A stretch of 64,000 nt of DNA from an uncultured Myxococcales bacterium (GTDB lineage Bacteria > Myxococcota > Myxococcia > Myxococcales > Myxococcaceae), in the NCBI GenBank assembly GCA_937980205.1, contig CALJKW010000040.1:32736-96735 (forward strand), read 5' to 3'. Position 1 is the first letter of the stretch. The number at the start of each line of letters is the position of its first letter. Of this stretch, positions 53,601 to 61,919 are shown one piece after another. Both the position numbers and the translations under genes were made by a program. Under the pieces are notes generated by a model. The model saw only the letters and a list, made by a program, of their open reading frames with translations, did no database searches and was not told the origin of the DNA.

Positions 53601-53893
53601 ACGTCGGTACGCCGAACGAGTCGGTCATCGTCTCGTGGGAAAAGTGGCGCGTCGACAGTACGACCGTCTCGACGTCGCTCAACTTCCAGGCGCGCTTCTG
53701 GCCCAATGGCGACATCACCTTCGCGTACGGCGACATGACTGCGTCCGGTACAAGCACGGTAGCGAAGGGCTCGAGCGCGACGGCGTGGGTCGAAGACCCG
53801 AACGGCCGCGCCGCCGTCTTCATCAGCGTCAACAGCGCTACGGCGCCGGGCATCCAACCGAACACCTCCTTCCGCTTCGTGTACTCGCCATGA
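50663..53893 (+). CDS. Cassette 2 gene B: Ig-like / nidogen-like / lamin-tail lipoprotein, 1,076 aa
   Basis: AAAGGAG precedes ATG 50663. The signal MNTRNNLFALCLIAAGAC ends at Cys18; Ala at the -3 position makes the lipobox weaker than in its relatives. The plan follows the 39053 paralogue: Ig-like array (VVSFTATPAEVAAGGTITLS onward), a drifted first STNG module in which STNG is replaced by VDGFFAF and FWDDL by FLGNL, a lamin-tail-like domain (LGITEVNARPLVPQGEWLEI) and a clear second module (STNGFISPTS, APFWDNLIG, LNFQARFWPNGDITFAY). The decay of the first module suggests relaxed constraint on that part. The stop overlaps the next ATG by 4 bp (ATGA). Confidence 0.85.
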   Translation: MNTRNNLFALCLIAAGACTTRIENPPIAPAPKVVSFTATPAEVAAGGTITLSWSVEHATKVSIRELASGPVAGVDDKPTGSVDVTASRESAFFILTAENSRGVRATSVASVLVQGAPTNVLFQAVPTLVGPTEPAMLVWSAPGARVVTITDGSGAMLDLDGQLTAGSLLVNPPGAETTYTLSADGRTAMATIARAQSIDELTATPAAARPGDTVTISWKTTNASRVVLTSPGIGTIATVTDAAQVASGSAMQVVPNYDMELGLPFVLRAEGKGAVVERAVTIFFSSSPAVLSATAPEYARTGTTFPLTWTTRGADQVRISAGGVVLHQGAAQGTVHLPAPAMDTDYSVVAVQTATGDTSAPTVLNVKPVGAPAVVAFTPDRTAITNGGDAVVLTWNVTNARRVIIIEEGSGVVHQATGPSAASGTVTVYPNQHTTRYELQADNQVGEFITPQTLSIAVTNLATLTFNRRAPVGANVEVTGSTVPAGGAVSGLMAFRLNPPGVSFVDISQTGTLVALPSQDSSYLRVDIRPFTMPFFGQRVVEPNINVTVDGFFAFTDFTVSPGPSSWPADLGDVLLDWAIVPFLGNLRLGSGAVQYQIDTVGTERRVIVQWTDLEEVANPSNTVTFQAQVYESGRVVFAYRDLGTWSTPVATGIVGDNDEALDGPVLPLTGQVWELGGEALLPQRVRVRNESIVGFVKMPNGKIRVEGDPRLPSTTLGITEVNARPLVPQGEWLEIVNQGAQPQDIGGWELRTDAGTQRALPPLTIPPGGRVLLGEAPAANDGLMLDAVYGGRVSLPDGGGGAISLAADGIVVARIDLASPGVTSAIQADLPAPWMRFPNTSISQLTCGTDAGYGTNGQLGTPGAQHPRCFPYVLTDAGVPFTSIALTGTRLVAGTSPASDDTVFSFDPGGPVKIGHVMVPTLWVSTNGFISPTSITNSTITNKTAPSVTAPAPGTIAPFWDNLIGSLEPGSGIYWERRDVGTPNESVIVSWEKWRVDSTTVSTSLNFQARFWPNGDITFAYGDMTASGTSTVAKGSSATAWVEDPNGRAAVFISVNSATAPGIQPNTSFRFVYSP

Positions 53894-56800
53894 TCCGACG
53901 ACTTCTTCCGATCGCTCTCGTCCTCTCGGCGTGTCCTGCGCCGCCGACTCCCGACCCGGCGCCGGCGCCTCCGGCCGCGGTCATCACGCGGTTCGCGGCG
54001 AGCGCCACACAGGTGGTGAACCCCGGCGACAAGGTGACGCTCTCGTGGGAGACCACCGACGCCGAGAGCGTCAGCCTCGAGCAGCTCGAGCGCGGCCCGC
54101 TCACCATCGACAGTGCTGCGCCGTCGGGCGTGCTCGAGGTGAGCATCGAGCGCGACACCCTCTACGCGCTGACGGCGCGCGGCAAGGGCGGCACGGACAC
54201 GAAGCTCGTGTCGGTCGTGCTCAACCGCGGCGGCAACGTGATGCTGTTCGCCGCGCTGCCCTCCGAGGTGCTGGCGGGCGAGCCGGTCAACCTGGTCTGG
54301 AACGCGCCCGACGCGCAGAACGTGTCGCTGCGGCAGGTCGGCGGCCAGGCCATCGACATCGGCATGCAGAAGGAGACCGGCTCGGTGCGCGTGTTCCCCG
54401 GCCGCTCGACCTCGTACGAGCTCAACGTCGACGGGCGCACCGCGGTCGCGTCGGTCGTGGTGCGGCCGGCGATCTTCGAGTTCGCGATTCAGGGGGAATC
54501 GCCGCTGCCGGGTCAGCCGCTGACACTCGTGTGGCGCACTGGCGGCGGCTCGCGCGCGACGCTCAAGCGCGCGGGCCTCGCGATGCCCCTCACCAGCGTG
54601 ACCGGCGGCCTCGTCGCGAACGGCACGTTCACCGACACGCTGCCTGCGAACCTGCCGATCGACGGTGTCGTCGAGTACGTGCTGGAGATCGAGGCGGGCG
54701 CGATGAAGGCGCAGCGCACGCTCACCGTCACCCTCGGCGGAGCCGTCCGCATCGACGAGTTCAAGGTGCCGCCCTACGTGAAGCCGGGCGGCTCGTACAT
54801 CGTGAGCTGGAAGACCACGGGCGCGACGCGGCTCGAGCTGCGCGTCGGCGGTCAGCTGTACTTCACCGCATCGAACGCAACGCAGCTCAACGGCGACTCG
54901 ATGGTGCTGCAGGCGCCGGCGACGACGACGACCATCGAGCTGACGGTGCGCAACGCGATGGGCAGCGTGGCGCGGCAGATGAAGCAGGTGAACCTCGTCG
55001 GAGTTCCGGTCTTCAACAGCTTCACGACCGACGCGGCGAACGTGGCGCTGGGCGGAACTCCGGTGACGCTGCGCTGGAACGTGACGAACGCGCGCTCGGT
55101 GCGCATCATCGAGCAGCCCGGCGATCGCGAGGTGTTCGTGGCGACCGGCGTGCTCGACACCGGCATCGCCACCGTCTACCCAAACAGGCCGTCGCTCACG
55201 TACGAGCTGCGCGCGGACAACACCGTCGGTGACGCCATCATGCCGCGCACCGTCGCGGTCACTGTGACGACTCCGGCGACGCTGACGTTCTCGAAGAGGT
55301 TGCCGCTCGGTCTGACGACGCAGCTCATCGGCTCGACCGTTCCGGGCGGGGGGGCGATCTCCGGGCTGCCGAACGTGGTGCGGAACGCGCCGGGCGAACA
55401 GTTCGTCGACATCGCGCAGACGGGAGTTCACGTAGTGGGAACCACCACGAACATGGTCGTCACCCCTGCGGTGGTGACCATTCCGCAGTTCGAAACTCGC
55501 GTGTGGGGTCAACGCATTACCGCCACGAGCTTGTCGATCTCGCCGAATGGGTGGCTCGTGTTCAGCGCTCCGGTGCCGAACGGGCCGTCGGCGCCGGCTG
55601 CCCCTCTGGGCACGGACCTGGTTCCGCTCACGATCGTTCCGTACGGCGCCAACTTGACGCGCAACACGGCCCGCGAGAGCGCGATCCTCTGGCAGATCGA
55701 CCGCGTCGCCGGCGGTCTCAAGCGCCTCATCGTTCAGTGGGAGAACGTCGAAGACGACGACGCCATCTCGCGCCTCACGTTCCAGGCGCAGGTCTACTCC
55801 AACGGGAAGATCGTCTTCGCGTACAAGAGCTTCGACGGTCCGGTGCCGACGCCGGTGGTCGGCATCGTGAACAAGGACGAGACCGCCGAGCTCTTGGCAG
55901 ACGACGTGCCGAACCCCGGCGACACGTTCACTTTCTTCGGTCAAGTGCAGCTGCCGTACGACCTGGTCGTAGATGGGGACACGATCATTGCGAATGTCGA
56001 CGTCGGCAATCTCTCCATCGAGGTGGAGGGCAACCCGGCGATCCTGCCCGGCCAATTCGCCATCACGGAAGTGAACCCGCGTCCGTCGACTACCCTCGTG
56101 CGCGGCGAGTGGCTCGAGATCACGAACTTCAGCAACGAGCCGGTCGACCTCGACGGCTGGGTGCTCGACTTCGGCGGCGGCGCGACGCATACGCTCGTCA
56201 CTCCGCCGATTCTCCCGCCGAACGGACATCTGCTGCTCGCACAGGTGCCTGGCGCGGAGGACGGCCTGCCCGTCGACTACGTGTACGGCGCCGGCTACCA
56301 GCTCGGTGACCTGGTCGGTGAGGTGAGGCTGTCGCTCGAAGGCGGCGACTACTCGGCGGTGAGCTGGGATCCGTCGAACGCGCTGTCAGCCGGTCGCAGC
56401 GTTCGGTTCGATCCACCGAACGCGAACGCGGTGTACGCGACGGGCTTCATGCAGCTCGGCTGCCCGAGCTCGACGGCGAGCACCTACGGCACGAACGGCC
56501 AGCGCGGCACGCCGCGGGCGTCGCACGCGCCGTGCTTCCCGTATCAGCTGAGCGCGCTGCCTGCGGGCGGCTTCCAGAGCATCGCTGCGACCGGCACCTC
56601 GCTGCCCGTGTCGAGCAGCTCTTCTTCGTCGACCGCGCTCATCGTCAACCTGCCGCGTCCGATTCGCTACTACGGCGCCAACGTGTCGACGCTGTACGTG
56701 AGCCAGCACGGCTACCTCACGACCGTCGCGCCGAGCAGCATGACGGCGACGAACCGGGTGCTGCCGTCGGTGACGGCGAGCACTCCGCAGGGGACGATCG

Positions 56801-57162
56801 CCCCGTTCTGGGACAGCCTGACGACCTCGACGGGCGTCGGCCTCTACTGGCAGCAGCTCGACCCCGACGGCACCCCGGGGAACGCCGATGACCTCACCAT
56901 CGTGTCGTGGGAGGGCATGCGGCAGGGCACCACGTCCCAGTACAACTTGAACTTCCAGGTTCACTTCAAGGCCAACGGCGACATCGAGTACCACTACGGG
57001 ACGATGTCCTATACGGGGACGTCGACCATCCCGAACCACACGGGCCTCTCCGCGACGTCGTGGCTCGAGTCGCGCGAGATGGTCGTCGCGCTCCCCATCA
57101 ACATCAGCACGGCTGGCGGCATCCAGCCGAACACGGCGTACCGCTACACGTACGCCCCGTGA
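53890..57162 (+). CDS. Cassette 2 gene C: Ig-like / nidogen-like / lamin-tail lipoprotein, 1,090 aa
   Basis: ATG 53890 overlaps the upstream TGA. Signal MIRRLLPIALVLSAC (Cys15). Its first about 710 residues correspond to the N-terminal part of the 42286 fusion: matching Ig-like segments (the fusion's PLPGQPLTLGWRTGGGESLT versus PLPGQPLTLVWRTGGGSRAT here) and one STNG-type module (SPNGWLVFS, RLIVQWENVEDDDAI, LTFQAQVYSNGKIVFAY). After IEVEGNP it continues into a lamin-tail-like domain (FAITEVNPRPSTTLVRGEWL) and a second module (SQHGYLTTV, APFWDSLTT, LNFQVHFKANGDIEYHY) that the fusion lacks. It therefore probably shows the unfused form of gene C. The next gene starts 12 bp downstream. Confidence 0.85.
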   Translation: MIRRLLPIALVLSACPAPPTPDPAPAPPAAVITRFAASATQVVNPGDKVTLSWETTDAESVSLEQLERGPLTIDSAAPSGVLEVSIERDTLYALTARGKGGTDTKLVSVVLNRGGNVMLFAALPSEVLAGEPVNLVWNAPDAQNVSLRQVGGQAIDIGMQKETGSVRVFPGRSTSYELNVDGRTAVASVVVRPAIFEFAIQGESPLPGQPLTLVWRTGGGSRATLKRAGLAMPLTSVTGGLVANGTFTDTLPANLPIDGVVEYVLEIEAGAMKAQRTLTVTLGGAVRIDEFKVPPYVKPGGSYIVSWKTTGATRLELRVGGQLYFTASNATQLNGDSMVLQAPATTTTIELTVRNAMGSVARQMKQVNLVGVPVFNSFTTDAANVALGGTPVTLRWNVTNARSVRIIEQPGDREVFVATGVLDTGIATVYPNRPSLTYELRADNTVGDAIMPRTVAVTVTTPATLTFSKRLPLGLTTQLIGSTVPGGGAISGLPNVVRNAPGEQFVDIAQTGVHVVGTTTNMVVTPAVVTIPQFETRVWGQRITATSLSISPNGWLVFSAPVPNGPSAPAAPLGTDLVPLTIVPYGANLTRNTARESAILWQIDRVAGGLKRLIVQWENVEDDDAISRLTFQAQVYSNGKIVFAYKSFDGPVPTPVVGIVNKDETAELLADDVPNPGDTFTFFGQVQLPYDLVVDGDTIIANVDVGNLSIEVEGNPAILPGQFAITEVNPRPSTTLVRGEWLEITNFSNEPVDLDGWVLDFGGGATHTLVTPPILPPNGHLLLAQVPGAEDGLPVDYVYGAGYQLGDLVGEVRLSLEGGDYSAVSWDPSNALSAGRSVRFDPPNANAVYATGFMQLGCPSSTASTYGTNGQRGTPRASHAPCFPYQLSALPAGGFQSIAATGTSLPVSSSSSSSTALIVNLPRPIRYYGANVSTLYVSQHGYLTTVAPSSMTATNRVLPSVTASTPQGTIAPFWDSLTTSTGVGLYWQQLDPDGTPGNADDLTIVSWEGMRQGTTSQYNLNFQVHFKANGDIEYHYGTMSYTGTSTIPNHTGLSATSWLESREMVVALPINISTAGGIQPNTAYRYTYAP

Positions 57163-57173
57163 CGAGGACTCCT

Positions 57174-60100
57174 ATGCGCCACGCCGCACTTCTTCTCTCT
57201 GTTGCTTCTTTCGCGTTCATGGGCTGCCCCGGCGGCGGCTCGATGGACGGTGGCTTCGATTCCGGCGAGCCCGACTCGGGCGCCGACGGCGGACTCGACG
57301 CTGGCCCGTCCGACTCGGGCACGCCCGACTCCGGCACCGCCGACGCCGGGCCGACGGATGCCGGCGTCGCGTGCGGTGACGGCGTCCTCGGCGGCGGCGA
57401 GACCTGCGACGACGGCGCGATCGACCCCGGCGACGGCTGCTCGGCGACGTGCGCCATCGAGACGGGCTGGACGTGCAGCGACGTGCCGAGCCTCTGCGTC
57501 AGCACCTGCGGAGACGGCATCGTCGTCGGCGCCGAGTCGTGCGACGACAGCGACACCATGGGCGGCGACGGCTGCTCGGCGACGTGCGTGCGTGAGCCGG
57601 GCTGGACGTGCACCGGCATGCCGAGCACGTGCGCGCCGACGTGCGGCGACGGCGTCATCACCGGAACCGAGAGCTGCGATGACGGCGATGCGATGCCGGG
57701 CGACGGCTGCTCGGCGACGTGCGCGATCGAGATGGGCTTCGCGTGCGCGGGGGCTCCGAGCACGTGCACGCCCGACTGCGGCGACGGGCGCCGGCTCGGC
57801 GCCGAGGCGTGCGACGACGGCAATATGGATCCGAACGACGGCTGCTCGCCCGTGTGCACCCTCGAGGCGGGGTACGCGTGCTCGATGGCCGTGCCGAACG
57901 TGTGCTCGACCGTGTGCGGCGACGGCTTCCGCCGCGGCGCCGAGGCCTGCGACGACGGCGACACGATGGACGGCGACGGCTGCTCGGCGACGTGCACCGT
58001 CGAGGCGAACTACGCGTGCTCGACCGCCACGCCGAACGTCTGCGCGCCGGTCTGCGGAGACAGCCTGCTCATCGCTCCCGAGACCTGCGACGACGGCAAC
58101 ACGCGCACCACCGACGGCTGCTCGAGCACCTGCCGCATCGAGCCCGGCTACACCTGCACCGGCCTGCCGAGCGTCTGCACCGCGACGTGCGGCGACGGCC
58201 TCATCGTCGGCGCCGAGCAGTGCGACGACAACGACACTGCGAGCGGCAACGGGTGCTCGGCGACGTGCACCGTCGAGTCCGGCTTCAACTGCTTCGGCAT
58301 CCCGAGCCAGTGCGTCGCCGTGTGTGGCAACGGCCAGCGGCACGGCTCCGAGACCTGCGACGACGGCGACGTCGACCCGCTCGATGGCTGCAGCGCGTCG
58401 TGCCAGGTCGAGACTGGCTACCAGTGCGACAACGCGACGCCGAACCTGTGCACGCCGATCTGCGGCGACGGCCTCGTCCTCACCGGCGAAGAATGCGACG
58501 ACGGCAACATGACGCCTGGCGACGGCTGCCACTCGTGCCGCGTTCAGGTCGGCTATTCGTGCTCGGGTTCTCCGAGCGTCTGCACGTCGCTCGGTTTCCC
58601 GACGCAGGTGAGCCTCGCGCACGGAACGTCTACTGTCGGACGGCATGGCTGCATGCGCACGAGCACGGGCCTCGTCTTCTGCTGGGGCGACAACAACAAC
58701 GGCGAGGTCGGCGACGGCACCACGGCGAACACCCCGTATTCGGGGCCGCACCGCGTCGTGGGTCTTACGGACGTCGCCGAGGTGTCGTCCGGCTCGAACT
58801 TCAACTGTGCAAGGCGCAATGACGGCACCGTCGCATGCTGGGGAGACAGCGTCAGTCGCCAGCTCGGCATCGACGGGACCACCGATAGCTCGACGCCCGT
58901 CAACATCGCGGGGATCACCAGCGCCGTGCAGGTCGATTGTGGTGATGACTTCGCTTGTGCGCGGATGGCGAATGGCGAAGTCTGGTGCTGGGGCGAAAAC
59001 AGCACGGACGCGCAGCTCGGTCGTGGCGCGGGCGCCGACAGCCACATCGCGGCGCCGGTGCCGGGTGTCTCCGACGCCATCGATCTTGCCGTCGGTGGCG
59101 GCCACACGTGCGTCGTGGTCAACGGCGGTGGGGTGCTCTGCTGGGGAGACAATCTCAACGGACAGATCGGCAACGGGAGTACGACGGACGCACCCTCGCC
59201 GACCGCACCGATGGGACTGCAACCCGTGGTGCGGGTCGCGGCGGGAGCAGCTCACACGTGTGCGGTGACCGCGACGAACGAGACGTGGTGTTGGGGCGAC
59301 AACATCGACGGCCAGCTGGGCGACGGCTCGGTCACCGACCGCAACGTGCCGGTGCGCGCCGTTGGCGCCGACTTCGCGGTGCTGATCGCCGCCGGCAGTC
59401 AGCACACCTGCATCACCGATGTTTCGGGCGTGACGAAGTGTTGGGGCGAGAACGACTTCGGGCAGCTCGGAGACGACACGACGGTGCGGCGGACGACGGC
59501 GGCGACGGTCGTTGGCCTCAACCCGGGTGTCATCAACCTCAGCGCAGGGGCTGCGCACACGTGTGCCGTGTATCCGAATGGCGAGCGGCGCTGCTGGGGC
59601 TTGAACCGCGAAGGGCAGCTCGGCCTCGGCGTTGCCGAGCCGACGCACCGGCTGACGCCCGTGACGATCACCGGCCTGCCGCCGGTCAGCATGATCGCGA
59701 CCTCGCAGCAGGCGTCCGAGCTCGGGCACTTCTGCGCCGTCACTGCGACCAACGAGCTCTACTGCTGGGGCGAGAACGACTTCGGCCAGCTCGGCGACGG
59801 GACATTCACGCCGCGTGCGGCGCCGATGCGCGTCATGTCATTCGGTGCGCAGGTGAGGAGCGTCGCGTTGAGCCGAGCGGAGGGAACGTCGGGCCGTGGC
59901 TCCACCTGCGTGCTGCTGCTCAACGGCGAGGTTCACTGCTGGGGCGGCAACCACGAGGGGCAGCTGGGTGACGGGACGCAGAACGACCGCCCGACTGCGG
60001 CGCAGGTGACGACGATTCCGGCCGGAGCGACGCACCTCGTCGGCGGGCAGGACTTCTATTGCTCGGCGCACAGCAACGACGCGGTCTGGTGCTGGGGCAA

Positions 60101-60779
60101 CAACTCCGGCACCCAGATCGGCGCCGCGTCGTCCACAGCGCGCTTCCCGACGCCGCGGCTCGTCGCGAGCATTCCGGGCGTCACGCAGCTCGCCGCCGGC
60201 GCGGATCACGTGTGTGCGCTGCTCAACACCGGTGCGGTCACGTGCTGGGGTGAGAACGGGTCGTATCAGCTGGGCCGCAACAACACGACAGACTCGCCGA
60301 CTCCCGCGGTGGTTGGGGGCGTCGCGAACGCCGTGCAGCTGTCGATCGGCGAGAACCACACATGCGTGCGCACGAACAACGGAACCGCCATCTGCTGGGG
60401 AGACAACGACCAGGGCCAGATGGGGACCGGCGATACGACCGACGTCCGCGTGGCGACGCCGCTCATCGGATTCCCCACCGTCTCGGACCTCAACGCTGGC
60501 CACGACAACGTCTGTGGCGTCGTGAGCACGGGTGGCGTCGTCTGCCTCGGCGACAACACCGATGGGCAGATGGGCTTGCCCCCTTCCGGAACGAACGTGA
60601 ACACGCCGACGCCGATGCCGGGCGCCAGCGCAGGCGTCGCGAGCGTCGTCGGTGGGCGGAGCGCGACGTTCCTCGTCATGTCGAACGGCACGGTGCGGGC
60701 CATCGGCGCCGTGATGTGGGGCCAGCTCGGTATCGGCATCACGCCGCGGAAGACGGCGCCGGTGCTGGCGCCGTACTGA
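57174..60779 (+). CDS. Cassette 2 gene D: DUF4215 + RCC1 lipoprotein, 1,201 aa
   Basis: Signal MRHAALLLSVASFAFMGC (Cys18), then a Ser/Asp/Gly/Pro linker (DSGEPDSGADGGLDAGPSDS). Nine DUF4215 repeats follow, each CGDGxxxxxExCDDG...GDGCSATC...GxxC (residues about 65-480). The C-terminal about 700 residues hold 14 RCC1-type repeats (CWGDNxxGQLG), enough for two seven-bladed propellers. Nearly every blade carries one Cys in HTCAV-like strands and one in CWG, spaced for a disulfide, which fits an exported protein. It matches the C-terminal half of the 42286 fusion but with nine rather than three Cys-rich repeats. Ligand and role unknown; adhesion or matrix binding is plausible. Confidence 0.88.
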   Translation: MRHAALLLSVASFAFMGCPGGGSMDGGFDSGEPDSGADGGLDAGPSDSGTPDSGTADAGPTDAGVACGDGVLGGGETCDDGAIDPGDGCSATCAIETGWTCSDVPSLCVSTCGDGIVVGAESCDDSDTMGGDGCSATCVREPGWTCTGMPSTCAPTCGDGVITGTESCDDGDAMPGDGCSATCAIEMGFACAGAPSTCTPDCGDGRRLGAEACDDGNMDPNDGCSPVCTLEAGYACSMAVPNVCSTVCGDGFRRGAEACDDGDTMDGDGCSATCTVEANYACSTATPNVCAPVCGDSLLIAPETCDDGNTRTTDGCSSTCRIEPGYTCTGLPSVCTATCGDGLIVGAEQCDDNDTASGNGCSATCTVESGFNCFGIPSQCVAVCGNGQRHGSETCDDGDVDPLDGCSASCQVETGYQCDNATPNLCTPICGDGLVLTGEECDDGNMTPGDGCHSCRVQVGYSCSGSPSVCTSLGFPTQVSLAHGTSTVGRHGCMRTSTGLVFCWGDNNNGEVGDGTTANTPYSGPHRVVGLTDVAEVSSGSNFNCARRNDGTVACWGDSVSRQLGIDGTTDSSTPVNIAGITSAVQVDCGDDFACARMANGEVWCWGENSTDAQLGRGAGADSHIAAPVPGVSDAIDLAVGGGHTCVVVNGGGVLCWGDNLNGQIGNGSTTDAPSPTAPMGLQPVVRVAAGAAHTCAVTATNETWCWGDNIDGQLGDGSVTDRNVPVRAVGADFAVLIAAGSQHTCITDVSGVTKCWGENDFGQLGDDTTVRRTTAATVVGLNPGVINLSAGAAHTCAVYPNGERRCWGLNREGQLGLGVAEPTHRLTPVTITGLPPVSMIATSQQASELGHFCAVTATNELYCWGENDFGQLGDGTFTPRAAPMRVMSFGAQVRSVALSRAEGTSGRGSTCVLLLNGEVHCWGGNHEGQLGDGTQNDRPTAAQVTTIPAGATHLVGGQDFYCSAHSNDAVWCWGNNSGTQIGAASSTARFPTPRLVASIPGVTQLAAGADHVCALLNTGAVTCWGENGSYQLGRNNTTDSPTPAVVGGVANAVQLSIGENHTCVRTNNGTAICWGDNDQGQMGTGDTTDVRVATPLIGFPTVSDLNAGHDNVCGVVSTGGVVCLGDNTDGQMGLPPSGTNVNTPTPMPGASAGVASVVGGRSATFLVMSNGTVRAIGAVMWGQLGIGITPRKTAPVLAPY

Positions 60780-60791
60780 CGTGCATCTGCC

Positions 60792-61313
60792 TCAGGCCTC
60801 GCGGGCGGCCTTCCGCTCGCGGGCCTGGTCGATGCTCGCGTTGCCGGCGCCGTGCGCGTAGAGGAAGAGCAGCGCGGCCATGATCGCCAGGTTGTTGAAC
60901 GCCTGCGCGCGGTTCGCGTCGATGGTGACGTTGCCGTGGATGACGACGGTGACGGTGCCGAGCCAGAGCATCAGCGCGATGGCGGCGCGGCGGACCTCGT
61001 AGCCGGCGAGCAGCATGAAGCCCGCGATGCCTTCGACGGCGATGGCGGTGGTGAGCAGCACGCCGGTGAGCTCGAGGCCGAACTCGCGCATCGCGGCCTG
61101 CGTGGCGCCGAAGCTGACGATCTTTCCGACCGCGCCGGCGATGAACAGGCCGCCGAGCACGAAGCGGGCGGCGACCCAGGCGCGGGCCCGCCACTTCTGC
61201 ACGGAGGCGAGCTCGCGCAGGCGGCTCTCCTCGTAGGCAGCGACGGCGTTCGCAGCAGCCTGCGGATCGTGATGGATCGCAGCGTGGGACGGGTGGGCGG
61301 TGGTGGTGGTCAT
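60792..61313 (-). CDS. DoxX family membrane protein, 173 aa
   Basis: Four predicted membrane helices in the DoxX/DoxD arrangement: ARFVLGGLFIAGAVGKIVSF, LTGVLLTTAIAVEGIAGFML, AAIALMLWLGTVTVVIHGN and NNLAIMAALLFLYAHGAG. ATG 61313 (MTTTTAHPSHAAIHH) gives a 50-residue soluble N-terminus before the first helix. DoxX relatives serve in thiosulfate:quinone oxidation, oxidative-stress complexes or as carotenoid/quinone-related membrane proteins; nothing here selects one. It converges on the RCC1 lipoprotein gene (12 bp between stops) and is the last of a minus-strand run that begins with nuoE and nuoF, after a 132-bp gap that probably holds its own promoter. Confidence 0.8.
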   Translation of the reverse strand: MTTTTAHPSHAAIHHDPQAAANAVAAYEESRLRELASVQKWRARAWVAARFVLGGLFIAGAVGKIVSFGATQAAMREFGLELTGVLLTTAIAVEGIAGFMLLAGYEVRRAAIALMLWLGTVTVVIHGNVTIDANRAQAFNNLAIMAALLFLYAHGAGNASIDQARERKAAREA

Positions 61314-61445
61314 GGTGAGCAGCCGCCACAGCAAACGGCATTCCTGCGCGCATGCGGGGGTATTGCGGGCCCCACTGCGCAAACGGTGCGCGTTTCGGCC
61401 GGTGCGCGCACGAATCACGCTTCGCGGAAGTCACACGCGTGCTCG

Positions 61446-61919
61446 TCAGCGCGCGAGGCTCTTGGCCACGAGCTTCGCGCCGGCGACGTCGTGCCCGCGA
61501 ATCGTCTCCGAGTCCTCGAGCGCCTCGAGGAACTTCTTCGCCCACGCGCTCGCATCCGCCTTCTTCGCCAGCGACCGGCTCGCGAGCATCGCTCCGGCGG
61601 CGGCGAGCACCTTGTCTTCCTCCGTCGCGTCGAGCTCGTCGTACGCCTTCGCGAAGTGGCCGACCGCGAGCTTCGCGCGCCCGCGCCAGAGCTGCTGCGC
61701 ACCGGTGCAGCGCGCCGACTTCGGCCAGGCCTTCGCGACGACGTCGGCGTGGGTCGAAGGATCCATCGCGTCAGGGCCAGACAGGAGCCACAGGTCGAAG
61801 CGGTCGCACAGCTGCTTGCAGGCGAGCTCGTTCTTCTCCGCGCAGCCGAGCGCGTGCGTGCGGACGGACTCGGCGAGCTGCGGCGACTGCGCGAGCAGTG
61901 TGAGGAGCAGCAGCGTCAT
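61446..61919 (-). CDS. Secreted hypothetical protein, 157 aa
   Basis: ATG 61919 overlaps the stop of the upstream ParS/MbcA-like gene (ATGA). The N-terminus MTLLLLTLLAQSPQLAES looks like a short signal peptide cut near LLA-QS. The mature protein is helical, with three early cysteines (LGCAEK, LACKQLC, and SARCTG later) and TPR- or Sel1-like helices (AKLAVGHFAKAYDELDATEE, KKFLEALEDSETIRGH). I do not recognise a family. It does not look like a RES or other toxin, so despite the coupling to a possible antitoxin I do not call it a toxin-antitoxin pair. Confidence 0.65.
   Translation of the reverse strand: MTLLLLTLLAQSPQLAESVRTHALGCAEKNELACKQLCDRFDLWLLSGPDAMDPSTHADVVAKAWPKSARCTGAQQLWRGRAKLAVGHFAKAYDELDATEEDKVLAAAGAMLASRSLAKKADASAWAKKFLEALEDSETIRGHDVAGAKLVAKSLAR

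Larger units (their letters stand above)
47316..60779 (+). repeat. Segmental duplication, cassette 2 (four lipoprotein genes)
   Basis: Second copy of the lipoprotein cassette. Gene lengths 1,110 and 1,076 match 1,109 and 1,074 in cassette 1; the third and fourth genes (1,090 and 1,201) together match the 1,602-residue fusion. From about 52.8 kb onward the third-position GC looks lower than in cassette 1. Confidence 0.9.
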
